This document shows positions 19,143 to 29,900 of a DNA stretch of 64,000 nt, piece after piece (within the stretch, counting starts at the first letter, position 1; each line of letters starts with the position of its first letter). The notes beneath the pieces were generated by a model. The model worked only from the letters and a program-made list of their open reading frames with translations. It ran no database searches and had not been told where the DNA came from. The position numbers and the translations under genes were made by a program. The stretch is from assembly GCA_029262005.1 (NCBI GenBank), contig JAJDAG010000037.1, positions 1 to 64,000 on the forward strand, written 5' to 3'. This DNA is from Candidatus Zhuqueibacterota bacterium. GTDB lineage: Bacteria > Zhuqueibacterota > Zhuqueibacteria > Oceanimicrobiales > Oceanimicrobiaceae.

Positions 19143-20274
19143 GTTTTGCACAAGCCTATTGGCTATATGCCTGTGTTTTAGTCCCGTTGCTTATGGTCAG
19201 GATTTACCTGAGAGTGAGTTGCAGGTAAATTTGAATTCATATTTTGATAGCTTTGATGTTAAGATTGTTTACCCAATGGTATCCTATACCAGAAAGTTGA
19301 CGGAGTCATCTACTATCAATGCCCGCTACTTAATTGATGTTATTAGTGCCGCGTCCATGAAGAGTCATTTTGTTGTGGACGGCGTTACATCTGCTACCGA
19401 GCGGGAAGATGGTGGCGGGGATGACACACCGGATGAAGTGCGCCAGGAAGTGGGGCTCGGCATTACGCATTTGTTGGCCGGGGGAACGCTGTCAATGAAT
19501 TTGTTGCACAGTTCGGAACACGATTATCGCTCAGTGACAATTGCCGCAAATTATACGCGCCCATTTGCAAAAAAGAACACGTATGCCCAAATTGGTTTTG
19601 TACGTAGCTGGGATAAGGTTTTTCCGCAGATTCGGTTGTGGAAAAAAAATAAAGACGTTTACACCACCAGTTTAAATATGACTCAAGTTCTAAGTAAACA
19701 TTTTATCGCACAGGCAATCTATTCCTATAGTTTTGCTGATGGCTTCCAGTCTGATCCTTACCAGGTCGTGCAGATAATTCAGGGCGACGAATTTATCAAT
19801 CTGGAGCCGATACACCCGCAGCAACGAACCCGCCAGGCCCTTGGTTTGCGATTCAACTACAAAGTTGATCGCAGAACCGCAGTGCATATCGGCGCTCGGC
19901 ATTATTGGGATGACTGGGATGTTTCATCTTTTACTTTGTCGCTGTCGCTGCTGCAGCATTTTGGGGATGAGGTCAACGCGGAGATTGGGTTCCGAAATTA
20001 CGTTCAAAACCAGGCCTATTTCTTTAAGCAAAAGTATGATACGCCTGAAGAATTCATGACGGTTGACAGCAAACTGGATGAAGGCTTTTCGAATGAATTT
20101 CAGTTCAAGTTGAGTTTGGAGGGGAGCAAAGTCCCGCTGGTAAACAGTGATAAGGTTCAACTTAATGTCAAATTCAACTATTACCGTCGAAAAACAGCAA
20201 CACCGAATTGGCATCGCAGAACGAAACAACTTCATGCCTACATCATGAGCTTGGGTGTCCGTTACCGATTTTAG
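19135..20274 (+). CDS. DUF3570-like outer-membrane beta-barrel protein
   Basis: GTG start at 19135 preceded by ggagg (19122-19126), overlapping the upstream stop; VNLNSYFDSFDVKIVYPMVSYTRKL...SASSMKSHFVVDGVTSATERE-like region; C-terminal aromatic RYRF. Confidence 0.75.
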   Translation: MVKFCTSLLAICLCFSPVAYGQDLPESELQVNLNSYFDSFDVKIVYPMVSYTRKLTESSTINARYLIDVISAASMKSHFVVDGVTSATEREDGGGDDTPDEVRQEVGLGITHLLAGGTLSMNLLHSSEHDYRSVTIAANYTRPFAKKNTYAQIGFVRSWDKVFPQIRLWKKNKDVYTTSLNMTQVLSKHFIAQAIYSYSFADGFQSDPYQVVQIIQGDEFINLEPIHPQQRTRQALGLRFNYKVDRRTAVHIGARHYWDDWDVSSFTLSLSLLQHFGDEVNAEIGFRNYVQNQAYFFKQKYDTPEEFMTVDSKLDEGFSNEFQFKLSLEGSKVPLVNSDKVQLNVKFNYYRRKTATPNWHRRTKQLHAYIMSLGVRYRF

Positions 20275-20302
20275 TCATAATGTAAATTCAGGAAAAGGTG
20301 TT

Positions 20303-20980
20303 ATGAACAGAAGAAGTTTTTTGCAGCAAAGTGCTTTACTGGCATCTGGTATCGTGTTGGGCAGTTGGAATTCAAAGGGATTGCTGGCTGCCAATTCGGC
20401 ATCGATGCAACTCTCCGTAGACGTGCTGACAACTGAGCCGGTTCGTGCAGTTGGATTAATTGAGGCTCTAATTCAGAACTCAAATCTCTCCCTGAAAAAT
20501 TTGGTCTATACCGACTACCAGTTATTGGGTGACTATGTTGGTGATATTGTCGTAACAACCAACGGGCAATTGCTCGACTATAAAAAGCAAAATGGGGACT
20601 TTGCGCAAAACATCGCTGAGATCTCACAATCGTTGGGGCTGCCTGCACAGGTGCAAAATCCGTCACGGCTAAGAATCGCAACCGCGGTGCCTGGTCAGAA
20701 GGCAGAAAAAATTCATATTTTCCACAAAAATACGCTGCTGGCGGAGTTGGATATCCGTGAAAATAACGAAGTAATAGACATTCCTGCATCTCACGGGAAC
20801 CTACAGTTGTCTGTTCAAAATGGTCGTGCTAAACTAAGAACGGCCTCCTGCAAGCACAAAACCTGCGTCAAGATGGGAAGTATTGCAAGGCCGGGCGAGC
20901 AGATTGTCTGTATTCCCAACGAGATACGAATCTCAGTTAGTGGCATACGCTCGAGTGGGGTCGATTCTTTGGCATTCTAG
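20303..20980 (+). CDS. NusG domain II-like protein with twin-arginine signal
   Basis: MNRRSFLQQSALLASG Tat-like signal; CKHKTCVKMGSIARPGEQIVCIPNEIRI matches NusG_II-type Cys motif. Confidence 0.75.
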   Translation: MNRRSFLQQSALLASGIVLGSWNSKGLLAANSASMQLSVDVLTTEPVRAVGLIEALIQNSNLSLKNLVYTDYQLLGDYVGDIVVTTNGQLLDYKKQNGDFAQNIAEISQSLGLPAQVQNPSRLRIATAVPGQKAEKIHIFHKNTLLAELDIRENNEVIDIPASHGNLQLSVQNGRAKLRTASCKHKTCVKMGSIARPGEQIVCIPNEIRISVSGIRSSGVDSLAF

Positions 20981-21301
20981 TCTTGTTTCATGTGTATTCC
21001 GCGTAACTCACGTTTTTTAGCAGGGATGCTGTAAGAGGGGGCACCGACAAGATCATGGTTGCGAAATTCTGAAATGACGCAGTCTCCGATGGCGCAATCG
21101 TCCTCTCTGATTTTTGATTACTCCTTTCTTTCTCTTTATCCCAATTTTGCTCCCAGCTCACCTTGCTCATTCATCATGCCGCCTTTTTTCGGTTACAAGC
21201 TTCATATCACCGTTCAAATTAGCACTTTGATCGAAGGTCGAGAATTCTTAAATTATTACCTTGATTTAATGTTTAATTGATTTGACTGGTGGAGGATGTA
21301 A

Positions 21302-22039
21302 ATGGAGGTTTTTTTACACGGCGAGACTTGGGTTGCTTTGCTGACTTTGACTTTCCTGGAGATTGTACTGGGAGTCGACAACATTATTTTTATCTCAATC
21401 GTCTGCAACAAATTGCCTGAAGCCCAACAGGGCAGGGCTCGCACTATCGGACTCAGCCTCGCTCTGATTTTCAGAATTTTGCTGCTTCTGACCATCACCT
21501 GGATAATCGGTTTTTCCAAACCTCTTTTCTCTATTGTGGGCTTCGAGGCCAGCGGCAGGGATATGATTTTGGCGCTGGGCGGCCTGTTCTTGCTGGCGAA
21601 AAGCACCATTGAGATACATGAGAAGATGGAAGGCCTTGCTCATGAAACGAAAGCGCGGGCGCTGGTATCGTTTGCAGGAGTGATTTTTCAGGTCATCGTG
21701 ATGGACTTGATTTTTTCACTGGACTCGATTCTCACTGCGGTCGGGCTGACAGAGCAAGTGCTCATTATGGTCATTGCTGTCATCATTGCCCTGTTGATAA
21801 TGATGGCGTTTGCAGGCCGAATCAGTTCTTTTATTCGTGAGCATCCAGCCCTTGAAGTACTGGCGCTGTCTTTTTTGATCCTCATTGGGTTCATGTTGGT
21901 TTTAGAGGGGCTTCATTTTCATGTTCCCAAAGGGTACATCTATTTTGCAGTTATTTTTTCCTTGCTCGTTGAGCTTGTAAATATGCGGATGCGGCGGAAA
22001 GGACAACCGGTGCATTTAACCAAGCGATATGAAGCCTAG
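21302..22039 (+). CDS. TerC family membrane protein
   Basis: LEIVLGVDNIIFISI and VMDLIFSLDSILTAVGLT TerC signatures. Confidence 0.95.
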   Translation: MEVFLHGETWVALLTLTFLEIVLGVDNIIFISIVCNKLPEAQQGRARTIGLSLALIFRILLLLTITWIIGFSKPLFSIVGFEASGRDMILALGGLFLLAKSTIEIHEKMEGLAHETKARALVSFAGVIFQVIVMDLIFSLDSILTAVGLTEQVLIMVIAVIIALLIMMAFAGRISSFIREHPALEVLALSFLILIGFMLVLEGLHFHVPKGYIYFAVIFSLLVELVNMRMRRKGQPVHLTKRYEA

Positions 22040-22095
22040 CAATCGCATGTGAAATGTGATGCGGTTGGTGCTGTCTTACATTAATTTGTGCGAAG

Positions 22096-24300
22096 ATGCA
22101 TAATTTTCCTGGCAATATTAGAATTTCGCTTTGGGCCGGCTTGTTGTGTCTCCAGCTTGCGCTGGTTGCATCTTCGGTTTCCGCCTCAGAAGCTCCGCGC
22201 ATTGGGCTCGCGCTCAGCGGCGGCGGTGCCAAGGGTTTCGCCCATATTGGCGCGCTGAAAGTTCTTGAGGAGGCTGGGCTGCGAGTCGATTTTGTGGTTG
22301 GAACAAGTATGGGCGGGGTTATTGGCGGTCTGTACGCATTGGGTTATTCAGTTGCGGAGCTTGAAAAACTCGCTTTGGAAACAGACTGGGTCGGTATGTT
22401 TTCAGATCACGTCAGCAGGCGTGATCTGAGCATGGTGCAAAAACGGCTGGATGGCCGCTATGTGGCGGAACTGCCCATCAAGAACAAACGCGTGGAGTTT
22501 CCGTCAGGGCTGGTGGCCGGGCAAAATGTGGCGAGATTGCTTTCCCGTCTCACTCTTTCAGCACACAACATAAATGATTTTCGCAGCCTGCCCATTCCTT
22601 TTGCCTGCGTTGCCACAGACATCGTGACAGGAAAAGCCGTGCTGTTAGACAGCGGATTTTTACCTGAGGCCATGCGAGCCAGTATGGCCCTTCCTTCAAT
22701 TTTTACGCCGGTTAAACTTCAGGGGCACTTACTGTTAGATGGTGGTTTGGTGCGTAATTTTCCAGTTCAAGATGTCATTGAACTCGGTGCGGATTTGGTA
22801 GTGGGGATCGATGTAAGTGAGCCTTTGTATGATGAGGGAGAGCTGATCTCATTCCTCGATATTATTGACCAGGCCTTAAGTTTTACAAGCGCTTCCTCTA
22901 CTGTTGAGCAGCGCAAGTTGTGTGATGTGCTCATTTCGCCGGATATCGACGGTCTTTCCACTTTGGGTTTTGGTAACATTCAGGATATTATTGCCCGAGG
23001 TGAACGTGCGGCACGTGCTGTGCTCCCGCAAATTCTCGCGCTTGTGGAGTTGGGGCAACAAAGACCAGAAGGCCGTGTCCCTAAATTACAAACAGCCCCT
23101 TTTGATTCTATCTACATCGAATCAATCCGTATCGATGGGCTTGAACGCTCTACGCAGAAAGTCATTGAAACCGAATTTGGATTTTCTGTGCCTGCCTGGG
23201 CGACGTTGTCCGATATTGAAAGGGCGACTGACAGGGTTTACAGTTCCCTGCTTTTTGACCGCGCTATCTATAAACTGGAAGAGCTGGACGGCCGGATTGA
23301 ATTGGTCATCACGGTGGTTGAGCGCAGCGAAGATCTCTTTCGGTTTGCCTTGCGCTACAATTCTCAGACCGAGGCCTCGGTGCTGCTGGGTGCTGTTTTT
23401 CGCAATGTAACAAAGAACAATTCGTTTCTTAATATGGACTTGGAACTTGGTCAGGAAGTGCAATTTGATGTAAGTTATCTGCAACACATAGGCTGGCGTC
23501 CGCGGGTCGGGTTGATTGCCAGGCTTAACTATAATGACAGTTTTCTTGATTTGTTTGAGGCAGGGCAGCGGCAGGCGCAGCTCAATATAACCTCGCTGGC
23601 GGCGGAGGTTTTGTTTGGGTCCGTACTTTCTACGAAGCTGTCTCTGGCAGCCGGCATCAGAACAGAGACCGTAGTGGGAGAGACCAAAATTGCTGCGTCA
23701 GACACATTGGTCTTTCGCCGGAGCCTGGCAACGCTCGTTAACACGCTTCGTATTGATACGTTCGACCGGTCGGATTTTCCCACACGCGGCATTGCCTTGA
23801 CTGCTCGCAATGATGTTGCTTTTAAGGGCGTGGGAAGCAGAGCTGGATTTTCGCGGCACTTAGCTGATCTACGGGTTGTAATCCCTGTGCATTCAAAACT
23901 CTCTTTGCTGGCTGAGTCCATGGTGGGATACACCAGAGGAGACGATGTGCCGCTAAACTATTCGTTTGTGCTTGGTGGCATGGAAACCTCCACTTTATTT
24001 ACCGGCGTTGAATTCGTGCGGTCTTCTTTTTTGGGTCTTAAACATCAGGAACGTATAGGCAGAAATTTACAATTCTGGCAAGCGGGCATTCAGATCGAGC
24101 CGTGGAACCGGTTCGTTTTTATTGTGCGAGCGAACGCAGGGGACACGCTTCAACGTTGGACATTTGTTGCAAATAAGTGGAAATGGGGACTGGGATTAAC
24201 TGCCGCAACGTTAACGCCGCTTGGCCCGGTGGAAATTACTCTAGCCGGCGGAGACCAGCATGATTTTCAGACATATTTGAATGTGGGGTTTAAGTTCTAA
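22096..24300 (+). CDS. Patatin-like phospholipase with POTRA/BamA-like C-terminus
   Basis: GLALSGGGAKGFAHIGALKVLEEAGL, GTSMGG, LLDGGL; long beta-barrel-like C-terminus ending GFKF. Confidence 0.93.
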   Translation: MHNFPGNIRISLWAGLLCLQLALVASSVSASEAPRIGLALSGGGAKGFAHIGALKVLEEAGLRVDFVVGTSMGGVIGGLYALGYSVAELEKLALETDWVGMFSDHVSRRDLSMVQKRLDGRYVAELPIKNKRVEFPSGLVAGQNVARLLSRLTLSAHNINDFRSLPIPFACVATDIVTGKAVLLDSGFLPEAMRASMALPSIFTPVKLQGHLLLDGGLVRNFPVQDVIELGADLVVGIDVSEPLYDEGELISFLDIIDQALSFTSASSTVEQRKLCDVLISPDIDGLSTLGFGNIQDIIARGERAARAVLPQILALVELGQQRPEGRVPKLQTAPFDSIYIESIRIDGLERSTQKVIETEFGFSVPAWATLSDIERATDRVYSSLLFDRAIYKLEELDGRIELVITVVERSEDLFRFALRYNSQTEASVLLGAVFRNVTKNNSFLNMDLELGQEVQFDVSYLQHIGWRPRVGLIARLNYNDSFLDLFEAGQRQAQLNITSLAAEVLFGSVLSTKLSLAAGIRTETVVGETKIAASDTLVFRRSLATLVNTLRIDTFDRSDFPTRGIALTARNDVAFKGVGSRAGFSRHLADLRVVIPVHSKLSLLAESMVGYTRGDDVPLNYSFVLGGMETSTLFTGVEFVRSSFLGLKHQERIGRNLQFWQAGIQIEPWNRFVFIVRANAGDTLQRWTFVANKWKWGLGLTAATLTPLGPVEITLAGGDQHDFQTYLNVGFKF

Positions 24301-26441
24301 TGCAAAAATCAAATTTGAAGTGTGAGCCTGGTGGAACGGGTGCAGCGCGTAAATTTATGAGTGTGCTTGCAACGATGGTTTTTTTGAACCTCGGTTGTTC
24401 AACCCAATCTGGGGACTTGAGCGACGAGCAGTCACTGGTGACTCTGAATTCTTGGTTATATCGCCTCGCAGATTCTCCTCTGGATTCACTTGGCAGACCG
24501 GAGTGGGGCTATTCCGTTCTTCATCAAGCACACCCGGCAAGCCAATTGTTAGGTTTTGAGAATGAAGAAAACAGCCATTTCTTGTGGCTGCAGACCACCC
24601 TGCCACATGGAAACTGGTCCAGCCCCAAACTCTATTTGCCGGTTGTTCACTCTGCTTTTGAAGTGTATTTGGACTCGAATCTTGTCTACACCAGTGGTGA
24701 GATAGGCGCATCCGGTGAAAATGTTTTTCAAAGCATGCGTTGGCATTTGGTTTCACTCAACCCGGACTGGCTCGGCAAAAGGCTCTCCCTAAGAATTTTT
24801 TCTGAGCACTCTGATCTTATCGGCATTCACTTGATGAATGACGGGGTGATGGTCGGAAATGAGTTTGACGTCATTCGTTTTCTGGTCAGGGCAAATGCTG
24901 ATAGCATCATCCTCGGCTTCTTTTTTATTTTCGTCGGATTGTTTTCCATGTTTGTTTTTTTTAGGCGTTGTCGTCGCTGTGAATATTTTCTGGCGAGTTT
25001 CGGTTTGACGGCAGTTTCCATTGGCATTTTTTATGTCGTACAGGATCGTACATCACAGTTGCTTGTGCCGGATATACATTGGCGATATTATCTCGTCATC
25101 ATTTCATTTTACTTCTTTCCGGTTGGTCTTTTTGCATTTGTGGAACATGCCGTTGAGTGCCATCATCGTCGGATTATGCGGGCGCTCTGGATTTTCCATC
25201 TTGTGATTGCTTTGGCGGTAATTTCTTTGGATTTGGTTGGCTTGATGTCTCTGCCCATGATGCAGTTTTATTATCCGTGGATATTTATTGCCACTATCCT
25301 CATCGCATTTGCAGTGAGCATGCATTCTGCAATTGACGGCGACACGAGCGCACGCGTGTTTTTTGCCGGCTTCATGCTTTTTGGACTATTTGGCCTGATT
25401 GACCTGTTGCGAGCCTTGCACATTTTCACCAGTGTTCCTTTTATTTCGCATTGGGGAATGTTTATTTTTTTACTCTGCCTCGGTTATCTTCTCGAGCGCA
25501 AGTTTGCCAAGGATCAGGACAAGTTAATGGCTTATTCGCGCGATCTGGAACTCATTTCAAGCAACCTGAGATGTTCGACGGGAAAACTTCAAGAATACAG
25601 CCAGACTCTGGAGCAGAAAGTGTCCGACCGCACGCGCGATGTTGATGAGAAAAACAGAGAATTGCGCCGGACACTACAGCAGCTAAGGGAGGCACAGAAT
25701 CAACTCGTTTTAAAGGAAAAAATGGCTTCTCTGGGCGATCTGGTTGCTGGTGTGGCGCATGAAGTCAATAACCCCATTGGCGCAGTAAACAGTGCCGCCG
25801 ATGTGTCGAAACGTTGCGTGCTCAGAATTCAGAACATGCTGGCAGCCGCGGCTTCCCTTGAAGCGCTTAAGAGTGAACCAAAGTTTGTTAAGGCAGTCGA
25901 GCTACTTGCAGAGAATACCCGGATCCTTGGCATGGCAGGCGAGCGCATAACCCGCATTGTGCGTAGTTTGAAAAATTTTGCACGTCTGGATGAAGCAGAG
26001 CGGCAAAAGGCAGATATTCACGACGGGCTTGACAGTACATTGATTTTGCTCCACTATGAGATGAAAAATCGTATTCAGGTTGAAAAAGACTACGGTTCTA
26101 TTCCCATGATTCACTGTTTTCCAACCCAGTTAAATCAGGTCTTTATGAACATTCTGAAAAATGCATCACAGGCCATTGAAGACAAGGGTACGGTTAGAAT
26201 CAAAACCGCCATTAAAAATGGTCGCGCGGTGATCGAAATTACGGATAGCGGTAAAGGCATTTCGCAGGATAAGCTGCAAAGTGTCTTCGATCCTGGATTT
26301 ACTACAAAAGGGGTTGGAGTTGGAACAGGGTTGGGTCTCTCTATCAGTTACAATATCATTCAAAAGCACAAAGGAAAGCTCGAAGTGGAAAGTGAAGTTG
26401 GGCAGGGCACAACATTCAGAATAATGTTGCCTGTAGAATAG
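24300..26441 (+). CDS. 7TM-DISM-type sensor histidine kinase
   Basis: N-terminal lipobox, about 7 TM helices, KMASLGDLVAGVAHEVNNPIGAV H-box, HATPase GVGTGLGLSISYNIIQKHKG; ATG overlaps upstream TAA. Confidence 0.9.
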   Translation: MQKSNLKCEPGGTGAARKFMSVLATMVFLNLGCSTQSGDLSDEQSLVTLNSWLYRLADSPLDSLGRPEWGYSVLHQAHPASQLLGFENEENSHFLWLQTTLPHGNWSSPKLYLPVVHSAFEVYLDSNLVYTSGEIGASGENVFQSMRWHLVSLNPDWLGKRLSLRIFSEHSDLIGIHLMNDGVMVGNEFDVIRFLVRANADSIILGFFFIFVGLFSMFVFFRRCRRCEYFLASFGLTAVSIGIFYVVQDRTSQLLVPDIHWRYYLVIISFYFFPVGLFAFVEHAVECHHRRIMRALWIFHLVIALAVISLDLVGLMSLPMMQFYYPWIFIATILIAFAVSMHSAIDGDTSARVFFAGFMLFGLFGLIDLLRALHIFTSVPFISHWGMFIFLLCLGYLLERKFAKDQDKLMAYSRDLELISSNLRCSTGKLQEYSQTLEQKVSDRTRDVDEKNRELRRTLQQLREAQNQLVLKEKMASLGDLVAGVAHEVNNPIGAVNSAADVSKRCVLRIQNMLAAAASLEALKSEPKFVKAVELLAENTRILGMAGERITRIVRSLKNFARLDEAERQKADIHDGLDSTLILLHYEMKNRIQVEKDYGSIPMIHCFPTQLNQVFMNILKNASQAIEDKGTVRIKTAIKNGRAVIEITDSGKGISQDKLQSVFDPGFTTKGVGVGTGLGLSISYNIIQKHKGKLEVESEVGQGTTFRIMLPVE

Positions 26442-26457
26442 TTTGATTGCGGGAAAG

Positions 26458-26515
26458 TTCTAGCCTGAATGATGCATCAGCCACAGAGGCACAGAGTTTT
26501 AAAAAACCGACAATT
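26458..26515. repeat. Dispersed repeat copy B (left half of an inverted-repeat element)
   Basis: ttctagcctgaatgatgcatcagccacagaggcacagagttttaaaaaaccgacaatt, inverted copy of 8202-8267. Confidence 0.85.
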
Positions 26516-26619
26516 AAACCTTGAAAAATATAAGAATCCTCATTGCTCTTAAAATTTTTCTTTATTGCGAGCATTTGTTCTAAGTTCTGTATCCTCAATG
26601 TGCTCTGTGACTCTGTGGC
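26480..26619. repeat. 140-bp element bounded by 17-bp imperfect terminal inverted repeats
   Basis: gccacagaggcacagag (26480-26496) vs ctctgtgactctgtggc (26603-26619), 16/17 complementary. Confidence 0.75.
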
Positions 26620-26972
26620 AAAATTTATGAATAGAGCAGACTAAAGCGGAAAGTCGAATTGATAAATCCCCCGGTATGGAAAAAATGACTTGATAATGAA
26701 AAGGGTAATTACATATATTTCTGCTGGGTAAATTCAAAGCCGCACCGTACTACTTGATTTTCTATAAACCGCCAGGCCCTCGGTTTCTTTGGGCTGTCCT
26801 GTGGCGAGGCGAGGGAATCCAGCCAATTCGTACTTGCAATGTCACGCACACTAATGGAAAGGAGGGAAGCGCATCTGTGATGATTGCTTGGTCTTTTATG
26901 AATAGCGCCAACTGAATCATCGCCTGTTTTTATGGTATTTGCACATAGTTAAAAAAACGGAGGGTTACTTTT

Positions 26973-29900
26973 ATGAAGATTCGACTTGGATTTTTTGCGA
27001 TTTGTTGCACGGCGATGCTGTTTTCGGCATCTCTTTTTGCTCAGGGTGTGACAACCGGCGCTATGAATGGTCTGGTTGTTGACACTTCAGGTGAAGCGTT
27101 ACCCGGCGCAAATGTTGTGGCTGTCCATGATCATAGCGGAACGCAATATGGCACCGCAGTGAGAACAGGAGGTGCTTTTACAATACCCAACATGCGGGTT
27201 GGCGGACCTTATACAATCACAGTTTCATTTATTGGTTATAAAAGTTTAGTACAAAAAGATGTGTTTATCAGCTTAGGGCAAAACTTACGGCTTGATTTTA
27301 AAATGTCTGAGGAAGCCCTGGCGATGCAGGAAATTGAAGTTACAGCCGAGCAAAATAAGATCTTAAACAGCGATCGGACAGGTGCGGCTACTTTTATAAG
27401 CACAGATCAGGTAACACAGTTGCCTTCGGTTAACCGAAGCACAAAAGACCTTGTGCGTTTAGACCCACGCAACGATGGCAATCTAAGTTTCGCCGGCCGA
27501 AACTGGTTGTATAACAGCATTTCAGTGGATGGTTCGTACTTTAACAATCCATTCGGCCTGGATGACCCGTCGCCGGGTGGCCAGAGCAAGGCCGAACCAA
27601 TACCGTTTGATGCTGTTGAACAAGTGCAGGTTTCGGTTGCACCCTTTGATGTTCGCCAGAGTGGTTTTACCGGTGCGAACATCAACTCAGTAACCAAAAG
27701 TGGGTCTAATGAATTAAAGGCTTCAGCTTACAGTTTTGTTCGCAATGAAGACCTGCTTGGCAACACGATCAAAGGCAATGAGGTGAATGCTAATCCCGAC
27801 CTGAGCTTCAATCAATCGGGTTTCACCTTGAGCGGTCCAATCATTCAGAACAAACTGTTTTTCTTTGTTAATGGTGAACTTGAGCGACGAGATGATGTCG
27901 GAACGAACTTCCTGGCCAACACCGACGCCACCCAATCATTTGGTGAATCACGCGTGGATGCAACGACCCTGCAAAGAATTAGTGATCGTCTGCGCGACGT
28001 GTATGGTTATGAAACCGGACCGTTTCAAGATTATATACATGAGACCAATAATGAGAAATTACTTCTGAAACTCGACTGGAACATCAATGAGAATAACAAC
28101 TTGATGTTCAGATATAACTTTCTGGATGCAAGGCGTGAGCAGGGTCCGCACCCATTTGTTCTCAGCGCCAACCAGTCAGGTCGCGGACCGAACGAGAGCA
28201 GTTTGCCTTTCAAAAATTCCGGTTACAGGATCAACAACGAATTACATTCTTTTGTTGCGGAACTCAACAGCCGCTCAAGCAATTGGGCGAATCGTTTTTT
28301 TGCCAGCTACAACCAATTTCGTGATTTTCGCCAACCGTTCAGCGCTCCTTTTCCAACCGTTGAGATTGCAGAAAATGGCCAAACTTACACTACCGCTGGT
28401 CATGAGCCATTCTCCATTCATAATATCCTGGATCAGGACGTCTTGCAGGTAACCAATAATTTTAGTCTGTTCTCAGGCAGGCATGTGCTTACACTTGGTA
28501 CCAGTTTCGAATCATATTCTTTTTTCAACTCATTCAATATTTTTCGGCATGGTATCTTCTTTTTGCCGGATGCGCTTGACTTCATCGGTGGAACCACGTT
28601 TTCATCGTTGGATGATTTTTTCCGTCGCACAAATCCGGGTCCAGATGGTATTGCAAACACTGCTGACGATCCTGCTGACTTTTACGACTTTAATTCACTG
28701 ATTGGCACCGGACCGTTTAAAGGCGAGGAAATCGACGTTGGCCAACTTGCGTTTTACGTTCAGGATGAATTTTTGGCATCCGACAAACTAAGTCTGACTT
28801 ACGGTTTGCGGGTAGACCTGCCAATGTACTTTACGGATCCTGTAGAAAATCCATTCTCGACATCATTGTCATTGCTAGACAAAGACGGCGATGCTGAAAC
28901 CGTTAACCAGGCGAGCCTGCCCGGGGCGTCTCCTCTGTATTCGCCACGTGTGGGCTTTAATTGGGATATTAACGGTGATCGTTCAACCCAGCTTCGCGGT
29001 GGCACTGGTATTTTCACCGGTCGCGTGCCATTTGTCTGGATCGGCAATGTCATCTCAAACCCGGGAAACAATCCCAATTTGTTTCCTACTGTGGCAGCTG
29101 CTGATGTGCCTGGTTCGCATAAAACCAGTGACGATTCAATTTTGCAGCAGTCCTTTGACTTGAATGCCATGGATCCTGACTTTAAGTGGCCGCAAATCTG
29201 GAACACAAACATCGCAGTTGATAAAAAACTCCCATGGAATCTGTTGGGAACTCTGGAAGTTCTGTATGGAAAAGATTTGAATGCGGTGGTTGTTAGAAAC
29301 GCAGATCTCAAAGTAAATACGACCACTAAAATTGCAGGTTCAGACGGTCGGCCTTATTATGGCGGCGTCGGTGCGAATGAGCTCAATTCATTTTTTCCAG
29401 GCTCTGGTGAAGGGGTTTACGTCATCGACAATACCAATGCCGGATATAACATTAATCTGACGGCGCAGTTGCGCAAGCAGTTTGATTTCGGTTTGAACGC
29501 GAGCCTGTCTTATAGTTTTACTGAGGCGAAAAATAAATTCAAATCGACTGAAATTGCCAGTGTACTGTTTTCGGAAAGTCCGGTTCAAGGGAATCCGAAC
29601 AGGCCGAACACCAGCTATTCCGAGTTTGGCAACCGGCATCGTATCGTTGGTGGCGGAATGTACAGCCACAAGTGGTCAAAGAGTATGGCCACGCATTTTG
29701 GCCTGTTCTTTGAGGTAGCCGAGGGCAATACGTTTAATGGTAAGGGTGGAAACAGATATTCCTACACTTATGCGGGTGATGTTAACGGAGATGGTTTCTC
29801 TAATGACCTCATCTACATTCCCACCGATGCAACGAGTTCAAGTGAGATTCGTTTTGTGGACACAGCAACCCAGACAGCCGCACAACAGGCACAAGCATTC

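Noticed and set aside
20988-21280. Overlapping short ORFs between NusG-II and terC genes
   Set aside because: No recognisable domain and mutually overlapping on both strands; possibly a decayed gene but unsupported.
28799-29326. 175-aa minus-strand ORF
   Set aside because: Lies entirely antisense within the TonB receptor gene.
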